A stretch of DNA of 64,000 nt from Nonomuraea aurantiaca (GTDB lineage: Bacteria > Actinomycetota > Actinomycetes > Streptosporangiales > Streptosporangiaceae), in assembly GCF_020215705.1 (NCBI RefSeq), contig NZ_JAIWNB010000037.1:1-64000 (forward strand), given 5' to 3'. Within the stretch, counting starts at the first letter, position 1, and each line of letters begins with the position of its first letter. The notes under the pieces were generated by a model. The model did no database searches and was not told the DNA's origin. It worked only from the letters and a program-made list of their open reading frames with translations. Positions 43,353-52,692 of this stretch are shown in pieces. A program made the translations under genes and the position numbers.

Positions 43353-44219
43353 TCAGGAGGCGGGCGACGGGGTCGTGACGGGCGCGGCGCCCATCCACTC
43401 CTGGTACTCCTTGGTCCAGGTGCCGTCCTTGATGGCCTCGGCCAGGGACTCGTTGATGACCTTGAGCAGCGCGGCGTTGCCCTTCTTGACGGCGAAGCCG
43501 TACTGGGCGTGGGTCGGCACCTGGCCGGACAGCTCATAGGCGGAGGAGACGTTCGGCTTCTTCATCCAGTCGACGACCACCGGCAGGTCCTGGATCACCA
43601 TGTCGACCTGGCCGGACTGCAGCGCGAGCAGCAACTTGCCGGAGTCCTTGAACTCCTTGGCCTCGATGCCCTTGCTCTTGGCGAGCGTGAGGCTGGTCGT
43701 GCCGGCCTGCACGCCGACGCTCAGACCCTTGGTCTTGGCGGTCTCGAGGTCGGGCACACCGGCGCCCTTCTTGGTCACCAGGCCGAGCACTTCGTCGAAG
43801 TAGGGGTTGGAGAAGTCGAGGTGCTGCTTGCGGTCCGGGGTGATCGTCATACCGGCGGCGGCGACGTCGCACTTGGCGGCGCTGAGCGCGGCACCGCCCT
43901 TGATCGAGTCGAAGTCGATGTCCACGATGTCCTGCGTCACACCCAGCTTCTTGGCGACCAGGTCGATCATGTCCACGTCGAACCCGACGACCTTGCCGCT
44001 GGCGTCCTTGGACTGGAACGGCGGGTACGGCAGGTTGGTGCAGGTGGTCAGCTTTCCGGGGGCGACCAGCTGTACTCCGCCCGCCGCCGTGGCGGGTGCG
44101 GAGGACGAGGCGCTGGTGCCCGTCTGCGAGGTGCTGCCGCAGGCGGACAGCGCCAGGGCGGCGGTCAGGGCGAGCGCACCGGTGGTGTAGCCACGGCGCG
44201 TCCTGGGCCAGAGGGCCAT
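43353..44219 (-). CDS. Amino-acid ABC transporter substrate-binding lipoprotein
   Basis: 288 residues. The lipoprotein signal ends LALSACGSTS. The mature part is a family 3 solute-binding protein: LTTCTNLPYPPFQSKDASGKVVGFDVDMIDLVAKKLG, SAAKCDVAAAGMTITPDRK and FSNPYFDEV. It probably binds glutamine or a related polar amino acid. It is first in the operon. About 100 bases of unusually AT-rich sequence upstream likely hold its promoter. Confidence 0.95.
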   Translation of the reverse strand: MALWPRTRRGYTTGALALTAALALSACGSTSQTGTSASSSAPATAAGGVQLVAPGKLTTCTNLPYPPFQSKDASGKVVGFDVDMIDLVAKKLGVTQDIVDIDFDSIKGGAALSAAKCDVAAAGMTITPDRKQHLDFSNPYFDEVLGLVTKKGAGVPDLETAKTKGLSVGVQAGTTSLTLAKSKGIEAKEFKDSGKLLLALQSGQVDMVIQDLPVVVDWMKKPNVSSAYELSGQVPTHAQYGFAVKKGNAALLKVINESLAEAIKDGTWTKEYQEWMGAAPVTTPSPAS

Positions 44220-44479
44220 TGCGGGCCTCCTCGAGTGATATGTAAGGAAAGTTGGTTTTTGTGAAGTTTAAATGGGCTTTTGCTGCGGACCGTCATCTGA
44301 GAATTAACAATGCGTCAACAGAACGGAGTCGGTCCTGAGACAGACCCCATCTCAGCATGTGGCACTATGGAGCGACGGGTGACCCCCGTAACCCCTCTTA
44401 CGAGACGATCGAGGAGGGGCACCTGGCGGCTACCGAAGCCAGGCCTCTCGCGCCGTCTGCCGAAGGTCTCATCCGTCCG

Positions 44480-45682
44480 ATGACTACTGGGGTCGCTGTG
44501 ACTACCACACCCACTTCCGTCGAATCCCTCGATCTCGATCCCGCCTTCGCGTTGCATCGCGGCGGCAAGCTCGAGGTCCGATCCACCATCCCCGTCCGCA
44601 ACGCCGACGACCTTTCCCTTGCCTACACCCCCGGGGTCGCCCGCGTCTGCACCGCGATCGCCGACACGCCGTCACTCGTCAACGACTACACCTGGGTCTC
44701 CAACGTGGTCGCCGTCGTCTCCGACGGCACGGCCGTGCTCGGCCTCGGCGACATCGGCCCGGCGGCCGCCATGCCCGTGATGGAGGGCAAGGCGCTGCTG
44801 TTCAAGGAGTTCGGGGGCGTCGACGCGGTCCCGATCTGCCTCGACTGCACCGACGTCGACGCCCTGGTCGAGACCGTCGTACGACTGGCGCCCTCGTTCG
44901 GCGGCATCAACCTGGAGGACATCAGCGCGCCCCGCTGCTTCGAGGTCGAAGACCGGCTGCGGGACCTGCTCGACATCCCGGTCTTCCACGACGACCAGCA
45001 CGGCACCGCCATCGTCGCCCTCGCCGCACTGACCAACGCGGCCCGGCTGACCGGCCGCTCTCTGGGCGACCTGCGCGCCGTGGTGGCCGGGGCCGGCGCG
45101 TCCGGGGTCGCGGTCACCCGGATCCTCCTGGAGGCCGGCATCGGCGACATCGCGGTCGCCGACTCCAAGGGCATGATCTATGACGGCAGGGAAGGGCTCA
45201 ACCCGGTCAAGGAGGCCCTGGCCCGCGACACCAACAAGGCGGGTCACAAGGGCTCGACCGAGGAGGCCCTGGCGGGCGCCGACGTCTTCCTCGGCCTGTC
45301 CGGCTCGACGGTGTCGGAGGCGGCCATCGCTTCGATGGCCGCGGACTCGATCGTGTTCGCCCTGTCAAACCCCACCCCCGAGGTGCATCCCGAGGTGGCC
45401 GCGAAGTACGCCAAGGTGGTCGCGACCGGCCGCTCCGACTTCCCCAACCAGATCAACAACGTGCTGGCCTTCCCCGGCGTCTTCCGCGGCGCGCTCGACG
45501 TCCGGGCCACCACGATCACCGAGAACATGAAGGTCGCGGCCGCCGTCGCGCTCGCCGACGTGGTGGGTGCGGACGTCAGGGCCGACTACGTCATCCCCAG
45601 CCCGTTCGACGCCCGCGTGGCGCCCGCGGTGACCGCCGCCGTGGCCGCCCAGGCCCGCGCCGACGGGGTCGCCCGCCTGTAG
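44480..45682 (+). CDS. NAD(P)-dependent malic enzyme
   Basis: About 400 residues. It decarboxylates malate to pyruvate. Short-form malic enzyme signatures are RNADDLSLAYTPGVARVC, LGLGDIGPAAAMPVMEGKALLFK, FHDDQHGTAIVALAAL and the nucleotide motif VVAGAGASGVAVTRILLEAG. The listed ATG may not be the true start; a GTG at 44498 is equally possible. It ends in a repeat-rich interval before the next regulator. Confidence 0.93.
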   Translation: MTTGVAVTTTPTSVESLDLDPAFALHRGGKLEVRSTIPVRNADDLSLAYTPGVARVCTAIADTPSLVNDYTWVSNVVAVVSDGTAVLGLGDIGPAAAMPVMEGKALLFKEFGGVDAVPICLDCTDVDALVETVVRLAPSFGGINLEDISAPRCFEVEDRLRDLLDIPVFHDDQHGTAIVALAALTNAARLTGRSLGDLRAVVAGAGASGVAVTRILLEAGIGDIAVADSKGMIYDGREGLNPVKEALARDTNKAGHKGSTEEALAGADVFLGLSGSTVSEAAIASMAADSIVFALSNPTPEVHPEVAAKYAKVVATGRSDFPNQINNVLAFPGVFRGALDVRATTITENMKVAAAVALADVVGADVRADYVIPSPFDARVAPAVTAAVAAQARADGVARL

Positions 45683-45718
45683 TTCCCCGGGAACCCGCCA
45701 CTCCCGCGGCGACCTGCG

Positions 45719-45772
45719 CTTGTGCAGGAACCTGCACTTCCGCAGGAACCTGCACTTCCTCAGGGAACCGCC
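45719..45772 (+). repeat. 18-base palindromic tandem repeat
   Basis: Three head-to-tail units of 18 bases, CTTGTGCAGGAACCTGCA, CTTCCGCAGGAACCTGCA and a degraded CTTCCTCAGGGAACCGCC. Each intact unit holds TGCAGGAACCTGCA or GCAGGAACCTGC, a palindrome around AA. They lie between the malic enzyme gene and the next regulator, just upstream of its TATAAA. Confidence 0.8.
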
Positions 45773-45853
45773 AAATTTCCTTTACTCTCCGTGCTATAAA
45801 GAGGGCTCTCTGTAAGGATGCGGGCGCCGACTCCTGTTGCCGCGAGGAGAGCG

Positions 45854-47200
45854 ATGGAACGCGAGCCCAATCGACTGCTACAGCAGCTGATCGCGGAGGC
45901 CGGCTTCTCCCACAAGGGGTTGGCCAGGCGCCTCAACGACCTGGGAGCCGCGCGTGGCACCCCTGGCCTGAAGTACGACCACAGCTCCGTGCTGCGCTGG
46001 ATCGGTGGTCAGCGGCCTCGGGACCCTGTGCCGTGCCTTCTTACCGAGATTTTCGCACTCCGGCTCGGCCGGCCCTTCTCCCCCGTGGAGGTGGGCATGC
46101 CGGCCATCGTTACACCCCTGGATCTCGGACAGGAGTTCACGCACACGTGGAAGGAGGGGGTCGCGACCGTGACGGCGCTGTGGCGGGCCGATATGGAGAG
46201 GCGGCGCTTCCTGATCGATTCGACTTTCGCGATTGGTGCGGGCTCGGTAGGGGCCGTCCGCTGGCTGACGGCCCCGCCGGAGGAACGCCCGGGTGGCTCC
46301 GGCGCACGCCGCGTCGGCAGGACCGACATCACCGCGATCCACGAGGTCACCCGTTCGTTCGGTGAGCTCGACAACCGGTTCGGCAGCGGACGGGTCCGCG
46401 CGTCGGTCATCAAATACCTCGACACCGCGGTCTCGCCGCTGCTCAAAGAGGGCGCCTATGGCGAGGCGACGGGCAGGCAACTGGCCGGGGCCGCCGCGGA
46501 GCTGACCCGGCTGGCCGGTTGGATGGCCTACGACCTGGAGCAGCACGGTCTGGCCCAGCGCTACCTGATCCAGGCGCTGCGCCTGGCCCAGGGCGCCGGC
46601 GACCACGCGCTGGGCGGCGAGATCCTGGCCGGCATGGCGCACCAGGCCATCTACATGGGCCAGCACGCCCACGCGCTCGACCTGGCCAGGGCCGCCCAGC
46701 TCTCGGCCCGCCGCGCGGGCGTCCACACCCTGCTGTGCTCCGGCCTGGTGCTGGAGGCGCACGCTCAGGCGGGCCTCGGCGACGCGCGCGCCTGCGGCAG
46801 CGCGCTGCACGCGGCCGAGGTGGCCTTCGACTCGCGGGCTCCCGCCGACGAGCCGGCCTGGCTGAGCTACTTCGACGAGGCGTACCTGTCGGCCAAGTTC
46901 GCCCACTGCTTCCGCGACCTGGGGGAGGGGGAGCGGGTCGTCCGGCAGGCGCACCGCTCGCTCGACATGGACGGCCGTTACGTGCGCGGGCGGATGTTCA
47001 ACCTGTCGCTCCTGGCGGCCGGGTTGCTGCAGTGCGGGGAGCTGGAGGAGGCGTGCAAGGTGGCGGAGACGGCGTTCAAGCTGGCCGGTGAGCTGCAGTC
47101 GGTGCGGTCTCGGTCCTACGCGGCCGATCTGCGTCGGCGGCTGGAGCCGTACAAGAGCGAACCCGTGGTGCGGGCGCTGCGCGAGCTGTCGGCCGTGTGA
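45854..47200 (+). CDS. Helix-turn-helix/TPR regulator (NsdA-like)
   Basis: 448 residues from the ATG at 45854, with GAGGAG four bases upstream. The N-terminal part resembles an XRE-like DNA-binding region: LLQQLIAEAGFSHKGLARRLNDLG with HSSVLRWIGGQRPRD. After a hydrophobic or linker section the rest is helical repeat (TPR-like), for example LAQRYLIQALRLAQGAGDHALGGEILAGMAHQAIYMGQHAHALDLARAAQL. This layout is shared with Streptomyces regulators of development and antibiotic production. The upstream 18-base repeats may be its operator. Confidence 0.82.
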   Translation: MEREPNRLLQQLIAEAGFSHKGLARRLNDLGAARGTPGLKYDHSSVLRWIGGQRPRDPVPCLLTEIFALRLGRPFSPVEVGMPAIVTPLDLGQEFTHTWKEGVATVTALWRADMERRRFLIDSTFAIGAGSVGAVRWLTAPPEERPGGSGARRVGRTDITAIHEVTRSFGELDNRFGSGRVRASVIKYLDTAVSPLLKEGAYGEATGRQLAGAAAELTRLAGWMAYDLEQHGLAQRYLIQALRLAQGAGDHALGGEILAGMAHQAIYMGQHAHALDLARAAQLSARRAGVHTLLCSGLVLEAHAQAGLGDARACGSALHAAEVAFDSRAPADEPAWLSYFDEAYLSAKFAHCFRDLGEGERVVRQAHRSLDMDGRYVRGRMFNLSLLAAGLLQCGELEEACKVAETAFKLAGELQSVRSRSYAADLRRRLEPYKSEPVVRALRELSAV

Positions 47201-47217
47201 GTCCTCTTCTATGAGAT

Positions 47218-47249
47218 GAGCCCGCCGCCGGAGATCCGGCGACGGGCTC
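47218..47249. terminator. Bidirectional terminator
   Basis: GAGCCCG-C-CGCCGG pairs with CCGGCG-A-CGGGCTC around AGAT. It is followed by TTTGTTT on the plus strand. It lies between the regulator stop (47200) and the convergent protease-like gene stop (47265) and can serve both. Confidence 0.75.
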
Positions 47250-47264
47250 GTTTGTTTCTAGGTA

Positions 47265-48749
47265 TTACTGCATCATCTCGCCGTTGGGGCCGACGATCGA
47301 CTTGGTCGCGGCGTACTGGGCCTTGTTGTAGACGTCAGCGGTCTCGCCGTCGAAGTAGGCGGAGCTGATGAAGTCGATCCGGCCGTTGCCGTCCTGGTCG
47401 TGGAACATGCTCGTCACGCCGTTGACGTAGCCGGTGCGCTTGTTGTTGTCGTACTTCATCAGCCAGGGGCCACCGTCGGCGCCTGGGGTCATGGAGCACT
47501 TCAGCACCTGGTGCGTCTCGACCTTGAACGTGTTGACCTGGTAGGTCTTCGTACCGGTCTTGCCGGCGCACCACTTGGGCGTCACACCGGTGAAGGCCTT
47601 GTCGCCGTCGGGGTGGGGGGCGCTGGGGTAGCCGAAGGCGGTGACGGTCTGGCCCATGGGCTGGTTCCAGGCGACGCCCTGGCCGCCGACGATGTCACCG
47701 AGGCGGCCTTGGTCCTTGGCGATGCCGATGACGTACTCGGCCATGTAGTACTTGCGCGAGGTGCCGGGCTTGACCCACTTTTGTGTGTAGTAGTGGGTGA
47801 TGAGGTAGTTGCCGGACTTGTCGATGGTCTTCTTGCCCGGGCCCTTGTACGCCTCGTACTCCGGCAGGGTGACGGGCACGGTCTCGGGCTCGCCCAACTT
47901 GAAGCCGTTGCCCTTGCCGGTCTTGGCGGCCTCGTACTCCTTGTCGCCCACCTCGACCTTCTCCAGGACCGCGGCGGGGAAGTCGGGGCCCACCTTGTCA
48001 GCCGGAGTGTCGGCGCCCTCGGACCAGCAGTGGCCGAGGGTCAGGACGCACTTGGCGTACTCGGCGGGGCTGATCTCAACCGGCTTGACCCACTTGTCAC
48101 CCCGCCACTCCTGGAACTCCTTGAACGACACCTTCTTGTCGTTCGGGAGCGCGAAGCCGTTGTGCACGGCCACGAACGCGAAGTCACCGTCGTAGTCGTC
48201 ATAGGTGTCCAGGTCGTAGCTGGTGAAGGCGTAGGCGCCCGCGTACACGCCGAACGGCGCCTTGCCCTGGTAGTAGCCGGGGACGAACACCCACTTGCGG
48301 AAGACGTCCTTGCCGCGCTCGTAGACACAGTGGCCCGCGGTGGCGACCAGGTTGCGGTTCCTGGCCTGGACGGACGTGGCCGAGCACCAGCGGTAGTTGC
48401 CGCCGCTGTCGAGGAAGAAGACCTTGCCGATGGTCTTGGGCAGGTTGACGGCCTTGGTCTTGGTGGCGGCGGGCGTGGTGCCGGTGGGGGAGGCCGAGCC
48501 GGGCTTGCCGTCGGGCGCCTTCGCCTGCGTGGAGACCAGCTTCTGAACGTCCTTGGCGTCGACGTTGTACTGCGTGGCCTTCTTGAGGGCGGCACCGTTG
48601 GCGTCGAGCCAGAAGTAGGCGTTGCTGTAGGCCTCGGCGGCCTTGGGGGCGAGCGGGTCCTGGACCCAGTCGGGGGCGGCGTTGGCGGGGAGGGCGAGGG
48701 CGGCGGCGCTCAGGCTGGCGGCGGTCAGGGGGACGAGCAGGCGCTTCAC
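47265..48749 (-). CDS. Secreted trypsin-fold paralogue A; nucleophile Ser replaced by Asp
   Basis: 494 residues from the GTG at 48749 (GGAG seven bases upstream). A signal peptide (MKRLLVPLTAASLSAAALA..ANAA) and pro-region (AEAYSNAYFWLDANGAALKKA) precede the trypsin fold. The catalytic His is kept (ATAGHCVYERG, about residue 140) and the Asp too (DGDFAFVAV). The nucleophile loop reads T-P-G-A-D-G-G-P-W-L: Asp stands where Ser belongs. Between them is a 120-residue insert with four V-S/T-x-x-E-Y modules and a Cys pair (KCVLTLGHCW). It is probably not a protease, and is last of six tandem paralogues. Confidence 0.88.
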   Translation of the reverse strand: MKRLLVPLTAASLSAAALALPANAAPDWVQDPLAPKAAEAYSNAYFWLDANGAALKKATQYNVDAKDVQKLVSTQAKAPDGKPGSASPTGTTPAATKTKAVNLPKTIGKVFFLDSGGNYRWCSATSVQARNRNLVATAGHCVYERGKDVFRKWVFVPGYYQGKAPFGVYAGAYAFTSYDLDTYDDYDGDFAFVAVHNGFALPNDKKVSFKEFQEWRGDKWVKPVEISPAEYAKCVLTLGHCWSEGADTPADKVGPDFPAAVLEKVEVGDKEYEAAKTGKGNGFKLGEPETVPVTLPEYEAYKGPGKKTIDKSGNYLITHYYTQKWVKPGTSRKYYMAEYVIGIAKDQGRLGDIVGGQGVAWNQPMGQTVTAFGYPSAPHPDGDKAFTGVTPKWCAGKTGTKTYQVNTFKVETHQVLKCSMTPGADGGPWLMKYDNNKRTGYVNGVTSMFHDQDGNGRIDFISSAYFDGETADVYNKAQYAATKSIVGPNGEMMQ

Positions 48750-48895
48750 TGAGGATCTCCACAAAGTTAACAAGCAGATGTGGAGACCCTATCGACCCAC
48801 TGGTCACTCTGGTAACAGATCGTGCGGGAGTGTTACAGAAATGGTGGAGTACCAGGTCATGGCCTGGTTTGTGGGGCCTGGTTTGTGCGGAAAGG

Positions 48896-48928
48896 CTGAA
48901 GGGCCCGGCAGGATGCCGGGCCCTTCAG
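48896..48928 (-). terminator. Terminator after paralogue B
   Basis: CTGAAGGGCCCGGCA and TGCCGGGCCCTTCAG form a perfect 15-bp stem around GGA. It lies about 45 bases beyond the stop of paralogue B. Confidence 0.8.
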
Positions 48929-48973
48929 TGAAGCAGGTGAACGATGACCTAGATCCTCGTTCGGTTCAGCTAA

Positions 48974-50491
48974 CTACTTGACGAGCTTGCCGGACCACGA
49001 GGCCGCAGCGGCCTTGTAGATCGCGGCGGTCTCACCGTCGAAGTAAGCCGAGGTGATGGTGTCGTAGCGCTTGTTGCCATCGACGTCCACGATGAGGCTG
49101 GTGACGCCGTTGACGTAGCCGAGACGCTTCGAGTTGCTGTAGTTCGCCAGCCACGGGCCACCGTCGTAACCGGCGGTGACGGCGCACTTCAGCGACTGGT
49201 GCTCCTCGACCTTACGGGCCGGGACCTTGATGACGTTCTTGGCAGTCTTGCCGTAGCACCACTTCGGCGCAACACCGGTGTAGGGCTTGCTGCCATCAGG
49301 GTTCTGGCCGTACGGGTAACCGAAGGTACGAACGACCTTGCCGGGAGCCTGGTTCCAGGACACGCCCTGGCCGCCGACGACGTCACCGAGGCGACCGACG
49401 TCCTTGAGCGGAGAAGCGACGGTGTAGAACTCGGTACGGAAGTACTCGACCTTGGCGGTCTTCTTCACCCAGTACCGGAGGTAGTTGTGGGTGATGGTGA
49501 AGTTGCCCTTGGGGTCGATCTTCCGGTAGCCCGGGCCGGTGTAGGCCTTGTACTGCGACTCCGTGACGTTCTGAGTCCAGACGAAAGGCGACTTGCCGCC
49601 GTTCACCTTGCCCGAGGGGGCAGCGTTGTACTGCTCGACGCTGACTTCCTTGAGGGTCATGATGGCGCCGGGGTAGTCCGGGCCGACAAGGTCCTCGATC
49701 GTGGAAGGCTTGGCCCAGGCGTCCGGGGTCTCGCCACCATTGAGGTCCTTGATCTTCGTGTACTCGGCCTCGGTGATCGAGATGTCCTTAGCGAACTTCT
49801 CGCCCTGGTAGGCGTCGTACTCAGACTTGGAGACCTTGGTCGGGGCACCGTTGCTCTGCACGCCGCCGATGCCGTTGTACACGGTCACGAACGCGTAGTC
49901 GCGGTCGAAGTCCTCGTACACGTCGAAGTCGTAGTGCGTGAAGGCCTGCTTGCCCACGTACACACCGTAAGGCGTCTTGCCCTGGTAGTAGCCCGGGACG
50001 AAGACCCAGCGCGAAACGACCTCGTCGTTGCCGGCGATGTCGTAGACGCAGTGACCGGCCGTGGCGACCAGGTTGCGGTACTGCGACTGGATCGAGGTGC
50101 CCGAGCACCAGTACAGCTTGCCGTCGCGGCCCTCGAAGAACACCTTGCCGATGGTCTTCGGCATGTTGACGTTCTGGGACTTGACGGTGACCTTGGTCTC
50201 CTCGCCAATCGGCTTGGAGCCGCCCGGCTTGGTGTCGGCGCTATAACCGCCACCACGGGAGATCTTCTCAACCTCGAGGGAGTCGGGGTTGAAGGCCACT
50301 GCCTGCGAGAGGGCCGCGTTGTTCGACTTGGTCCAGAAGTTCAGGGTCTCTTCAGCCTGAGCCTGAGTCTTCGCCAGGGCGTCGGACGCGACGTCGCCGC
50401 TCGCGTTGGCAGCAGCGGTACCGGCGAGGCCGGCAGCCAGAAGACCGGTGGCCAGAATGGCACCACCGGCGGGGAGGAGGATGCGCTTCAA
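48974..50491 (-). CDS. Secreted trypsin-fold paralogue B; nucleophile Ser replaced by Asp
   Basis: 505 residues. The TTG at 50491 is chosen: AAGGAG lies five bases before it and translation then begins directly with the signal peptide MKRILLPAGGAILATGLLAA. The His loop is ATAGHCVYD, the Asp is DRDYAFVTV, and the nucleophile loop is TAGYDGGPWL, again with Asp for Ser. The insert has four modules: VSKSEYDAYQG, ITEAEYTKIKD, VSVEQYNAAPSG and VTESQYKAYTG. The Cys pair seen in A and C is absent here (Ile and Ala instead). Confidence 0.88.
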   Translation of the reverse strand: MKRILLPAGGAILATGLLAAGLAGTAAANASGDVASDALAKTQAQAEETLNFWTKSNNAALSQAVAFNPDSLEVEKISRGGGYSADTKPGGSKPIGEETKVTVKSQNVNMPKTIGKVFFEGRDGKLYWCSGTSIQSQYRNLVATAGHCVYDIAGNDEVVSRWVFVPGYYQGKTPYGVYVGKQAFTHYDFDVYEDFDRDYAFVTVYNGIGGVQSNGAPTKVSKSEYDAYQGEKFAKDISITEAEYTKIKDLNGGETPDAWAKPSTIEDLVGPDYPGAIMTLKEVSVEQYNAAPSGKVNGGKSPFVWTQNVTESQYKAYTGPGYRKIDPKGNFTITHNYLRYWVKKTAKVEYFRTEFYTVASPLKDVGRLGDVVGGQGVSWNQAPGKVVRTFGYPYGQNPDGSKPYTGVAPKWCYGKTAKNVIKVPARKVEEHQSLKCAVTAGYDGGPWLANYSNSKRLGYVNGVTSLIVDVDGNKRYDTITSAYFDGETAAIYKAAAASWSGKLVK

Positions 50492-50527
50492 GGTAACTCC
50501 TTGGTCTGTCGTGGAGCGCTTCTTGCG

Positions 50528-50552
50528 CCCCATGCGTCAGTAAAGGGATAGC
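50528..50552 (-). promoter_or_regulatory. Conserved upstream block, paralogue B
   Basis: CCCATGCGTCAGTAAAGGGA followed by TAGC on the plus strand occurs identically upstream of paralogues B (here) and C (52473-52496), at 37 and 41 bases before their TTG starts. It is outside the coding region and probably belongs to a shared promoter or leader. Confidence 0.55.
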
Positions 50553-50765
50553 CAGAACTTACAGTGTGGATCTTGAAGTGCGGTAGCTGCTTTGGCAGGA
50601 AAAACGGCGCTAAGGCGGGCGTGATCGTTCTGTGATGTTTAAGTCGCGATAGAGGATGACTTGCCGGAAGTGTCGGATGACACCGTTTCCGCAGATCAAC
50701 ATAAGGAAGTTGTCAGTGTGACTGCGGTGGCTCGAGTGCCGCCCTCTCGGCGGCCCGTCAGCTGA

Positions 50766-50781
50766 TGTGACACAGATCACA
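50766..50781. promoter_or_regulatory. CRP-like site upstream of paralogue B
   Basis: TGTGACACAGATCACA is an exact match to the classic CRP consensus TGTGA-N6-TCACA. It lies 275 bases before the TTG of paralogue B and about 70 bases past the terminator of C. Confidence 0.6.
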
Positions 50782-50847
50782 TCGACTTGATGGCACCGTC
50801 CGGGCGTCCCATGCGTCAAAACGCCCTTCAGATTTGTCCGGGAACGC

Positions 50848-50876
50848 CGAAGGGCCCGGCGATGCCGGGCCCTTCG
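50848..50876 (-). terminator. Terminator after paralogue C
   Basis: CGAAGGGCCCGGC and GCCGGGCCCTTCG form a perfect 13-bp stem with a GAT loop, about 48 bases past the paralogue C stop. Its stem is closely related to the terminator after B. Confidence 0.8.
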
Positions 50877-50923
50877 CGAGTTACCGCTGTGCGCACCGTC
50901 CTGGAACGGTCGCGGTGCGTTAC

Positions 50924-52432
50924 TTAGAGGATCTTGCCGGACCACACGTTCGCCGCGGACTTGTAGACCGCAGCGGTCTCACCGTCGAAGTACGGCGAGG
51001 AGATGTAGTCGACTCGCTTGTTGCCGTCCTGGTCGTTGAAGGTGCTGGTGACACCGTTCACGTAGCCGAGACGCTTGGTGTTGCTGTAGTTGAGCAGCCA
51101 GGGGCCACCGTCGGCGCCCTCGGTCATCGCGCACTTGAGCGCGACGTGCTCTTCGATCTTCTTGGCGGCCGAGCCGACGACCTTCTTGCTGGTCTTGCCG
51201 TAGCACCACTTGGGCGTGATGCCCGTGTAGTTCTTGTGGCCGTCGGGGTGCGCCGCGGCCGGGTAGCCGAACACGCGGACGTACTTGCCCGTGGGCTGGT
51301 TCCAGGACACGCCCTGGCCACCGACGACGTCACCGAGACGACCGGCGTCCTTGGCGAAGCCCTCGACGATGTAGAAGACAGTCTTGTAGTAACCCTTGAT
51401 GTCTGTCTTCTTCACCCAGTTCTTGACGAAGTAGTGGGTGATCGTGAAGTTGCCCTTGGAGTCGATCTTCCGGTAGCCCGGGCCCTTGTAGGCGTCGTAC
51501 TCGCTCTTGGTGACGTTCTCCGTCTTGGTGGCGGCGGGCGCCTTGGTGCCGTTGGCCTTGCCCGTCGGAGCGGCGTCGTACTGCTCCTTGGCGACCTCGG
51601 TGAGGGCCTTGATGGCACCGGGGTAGTCCGGGCCCACGACCTCGATCTTGCTGTCCGTCTTGGCCCAGCAGTCCGGGGTCTCGCCGCCGTTGAGGTCCTT
51701 GCACTTCTGGTACTCGGCCTCAGTGATCGCCACGTCCTTGGCGTCCTTGATGCCCTGGAACTTGTCGAAGTCGGCCTTGGAGACCTGCTTCGCGGTTCCG
51801 CCACCGAGCTGGATGCCGTTGTACACGGTCACGAACGCGTAGTCGCGGTCGTAGTCCTCGTACACGTCGAAGTCGTAGTGGGTGAAGGCCTGCTTACCCA
51901 CGTAGATCCCGAACGGCGTCTTGCCCTGGTAGTAGCCGGGCACGAAGACCCACTTGGACATGACGTCCGAGTTGGTGGCGGTGTCGTAGACGCAGTGGCC
52001 GGCCGTGGCGACCAGGTTGCGGTACTTCGACTGGACCGAAGTGGCCGAGCACCACTTCTTCTCGCCCTTGCTGTTGACGAAGAACACCTTGCCGATGGTC
52101 TTCGGCATGTTCACGTTCTGGACCTTGGTGGAGGTCTTCTTCTCCTGGCCGATCGGGACGGACGAGCCAGGCTTGCTGTCGGCGCTGTAGCCGCCCTTGC
52201 TCTGCAGCTTGGCGACGTCGCCGGAGTCCCAGACGTTGGACTCCTTCGCGGCCTTGAGGGCGGCGTTGTTGGTGCCCGCCCAGAATTCCGCGATGGCCTT
52301 GGCGTCAGCGGCGCTCTTCGCCATCGGGTCGGAGGCTACGTCGCTGGCGGCCGTGGCGGTACCGGCGAGGCCGGCAGCCAGAAGGCCGGTAGCCAGGATG
52401 GCGCCACCGGCGGGGATGAGGATGCGCTTCAA
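50924..52432 (-). CDS. Secreted trypsin-fold paralogue C; nucleophile Ser replaced by Asp
   Basis: 502 residues. The TTG at 52432 has AAGGAG eight bases upstream and starts the signal peptide MKRILIPAGGAILATGLLAA. Mature-domain motifs are ATAGHCVYDTATNSD (His), DRDYAFVTV (Asp) and TEGADGGPWL, where Asp replaces Ser. The four insert modules are VSKADFDKFQG, ITEAEYQKCKD, VAKEQYDAAPTG and VTKSEYDAYKG. A Cys pair (KCKDLNGGETPDCW) lies between modules two and three. Very similar to B over most of its length, suggesting a recent duplication. Confidence 0.88.
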   Translation of the reverse strand: MKRILIPAGGAILATGLLAAGLAGTATAASDVASDPMAKSAADAKAIAEFWAGTNNAALKAAKESNVWDSGDVAKLQSKGGYSADSKPGSSVPIGQEKKTSTKVQNVNMPKTIGKVFFVNSKGEKKWCSATSVQSKYRNLVATAGHCVYDTATNSDVMSKWVFVPGYYQGKTPFGIYVGKQAFTHYDFDVYEDYDRDYAFVTVYNGIQLGGGTAKQVSKADFDKFQGIKDAKDVAITEAEYQKCKDLNGGETPDCWAKTDSKIEVVGPDYPGAIKALTEVAKEQYDAAPTGKANGTKAPAATKTENVTKSEYDAYKGPGYRKIDSKGNFTITHYFVKNWVKKTDIKGYYKTVFYIVEGFAKDAGRLGDVVGGQGVSWNQPTGKYVRVFGYPAAAHPDGHKNYTGITPKWCYGKTSKKVVGSAAKKIEEHVALKCAMTEGADGGPWLLNYSNTKRLGYVNGVTSTFNDQDGNKRVDYISSPYFDGETAAVYKSAANVWSGKIL

Positions 52433-52692
52433 GGGAACTGCTCCTTGCTCTGTCGTGGGACGCAACAGGTGTCCCATGCGTCAGTAAAGGGATAGCAAGG
52501 AACATAGCGTGGTGATCTCCGCAGGTAAAAGCCGTTCTGGGGCATCCGGAAGCCCGCCTTACCGCCGTTACCGTCTTGTTACCAGTCAGAGATCTTCGCG
52601 GAAAGTGATCGATAGACCACGTTTTCGCTGGGTATGTGGGGAATGCGGCGAGGCGGCAGTGAAGGGCGTGTCACGTCGAGTAGGCGGCTCAA

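Larger units (their letters stand above)
50492..50923. other. Intergenic region upstream of paralogue B
   Basis: No gene is seen in these 432 bases. It holds a 24-base block shared with the region upstream of paralogue C (50528-50552), an exact CRP-like palindrome (50766-50781) and the paralogue C terminator (50848-50876). Confidence 0.6.

Noticed and set aside
48812..48836. GTAACA-N13-TGTTAC inverted repeat upstream of paralogue A
   Set aside because: The arms are only six bases and the spacer is long. Partial GGTAACAG-like matches occur upstream of C and F but without a consistent palindrome, so I did not call an operator.
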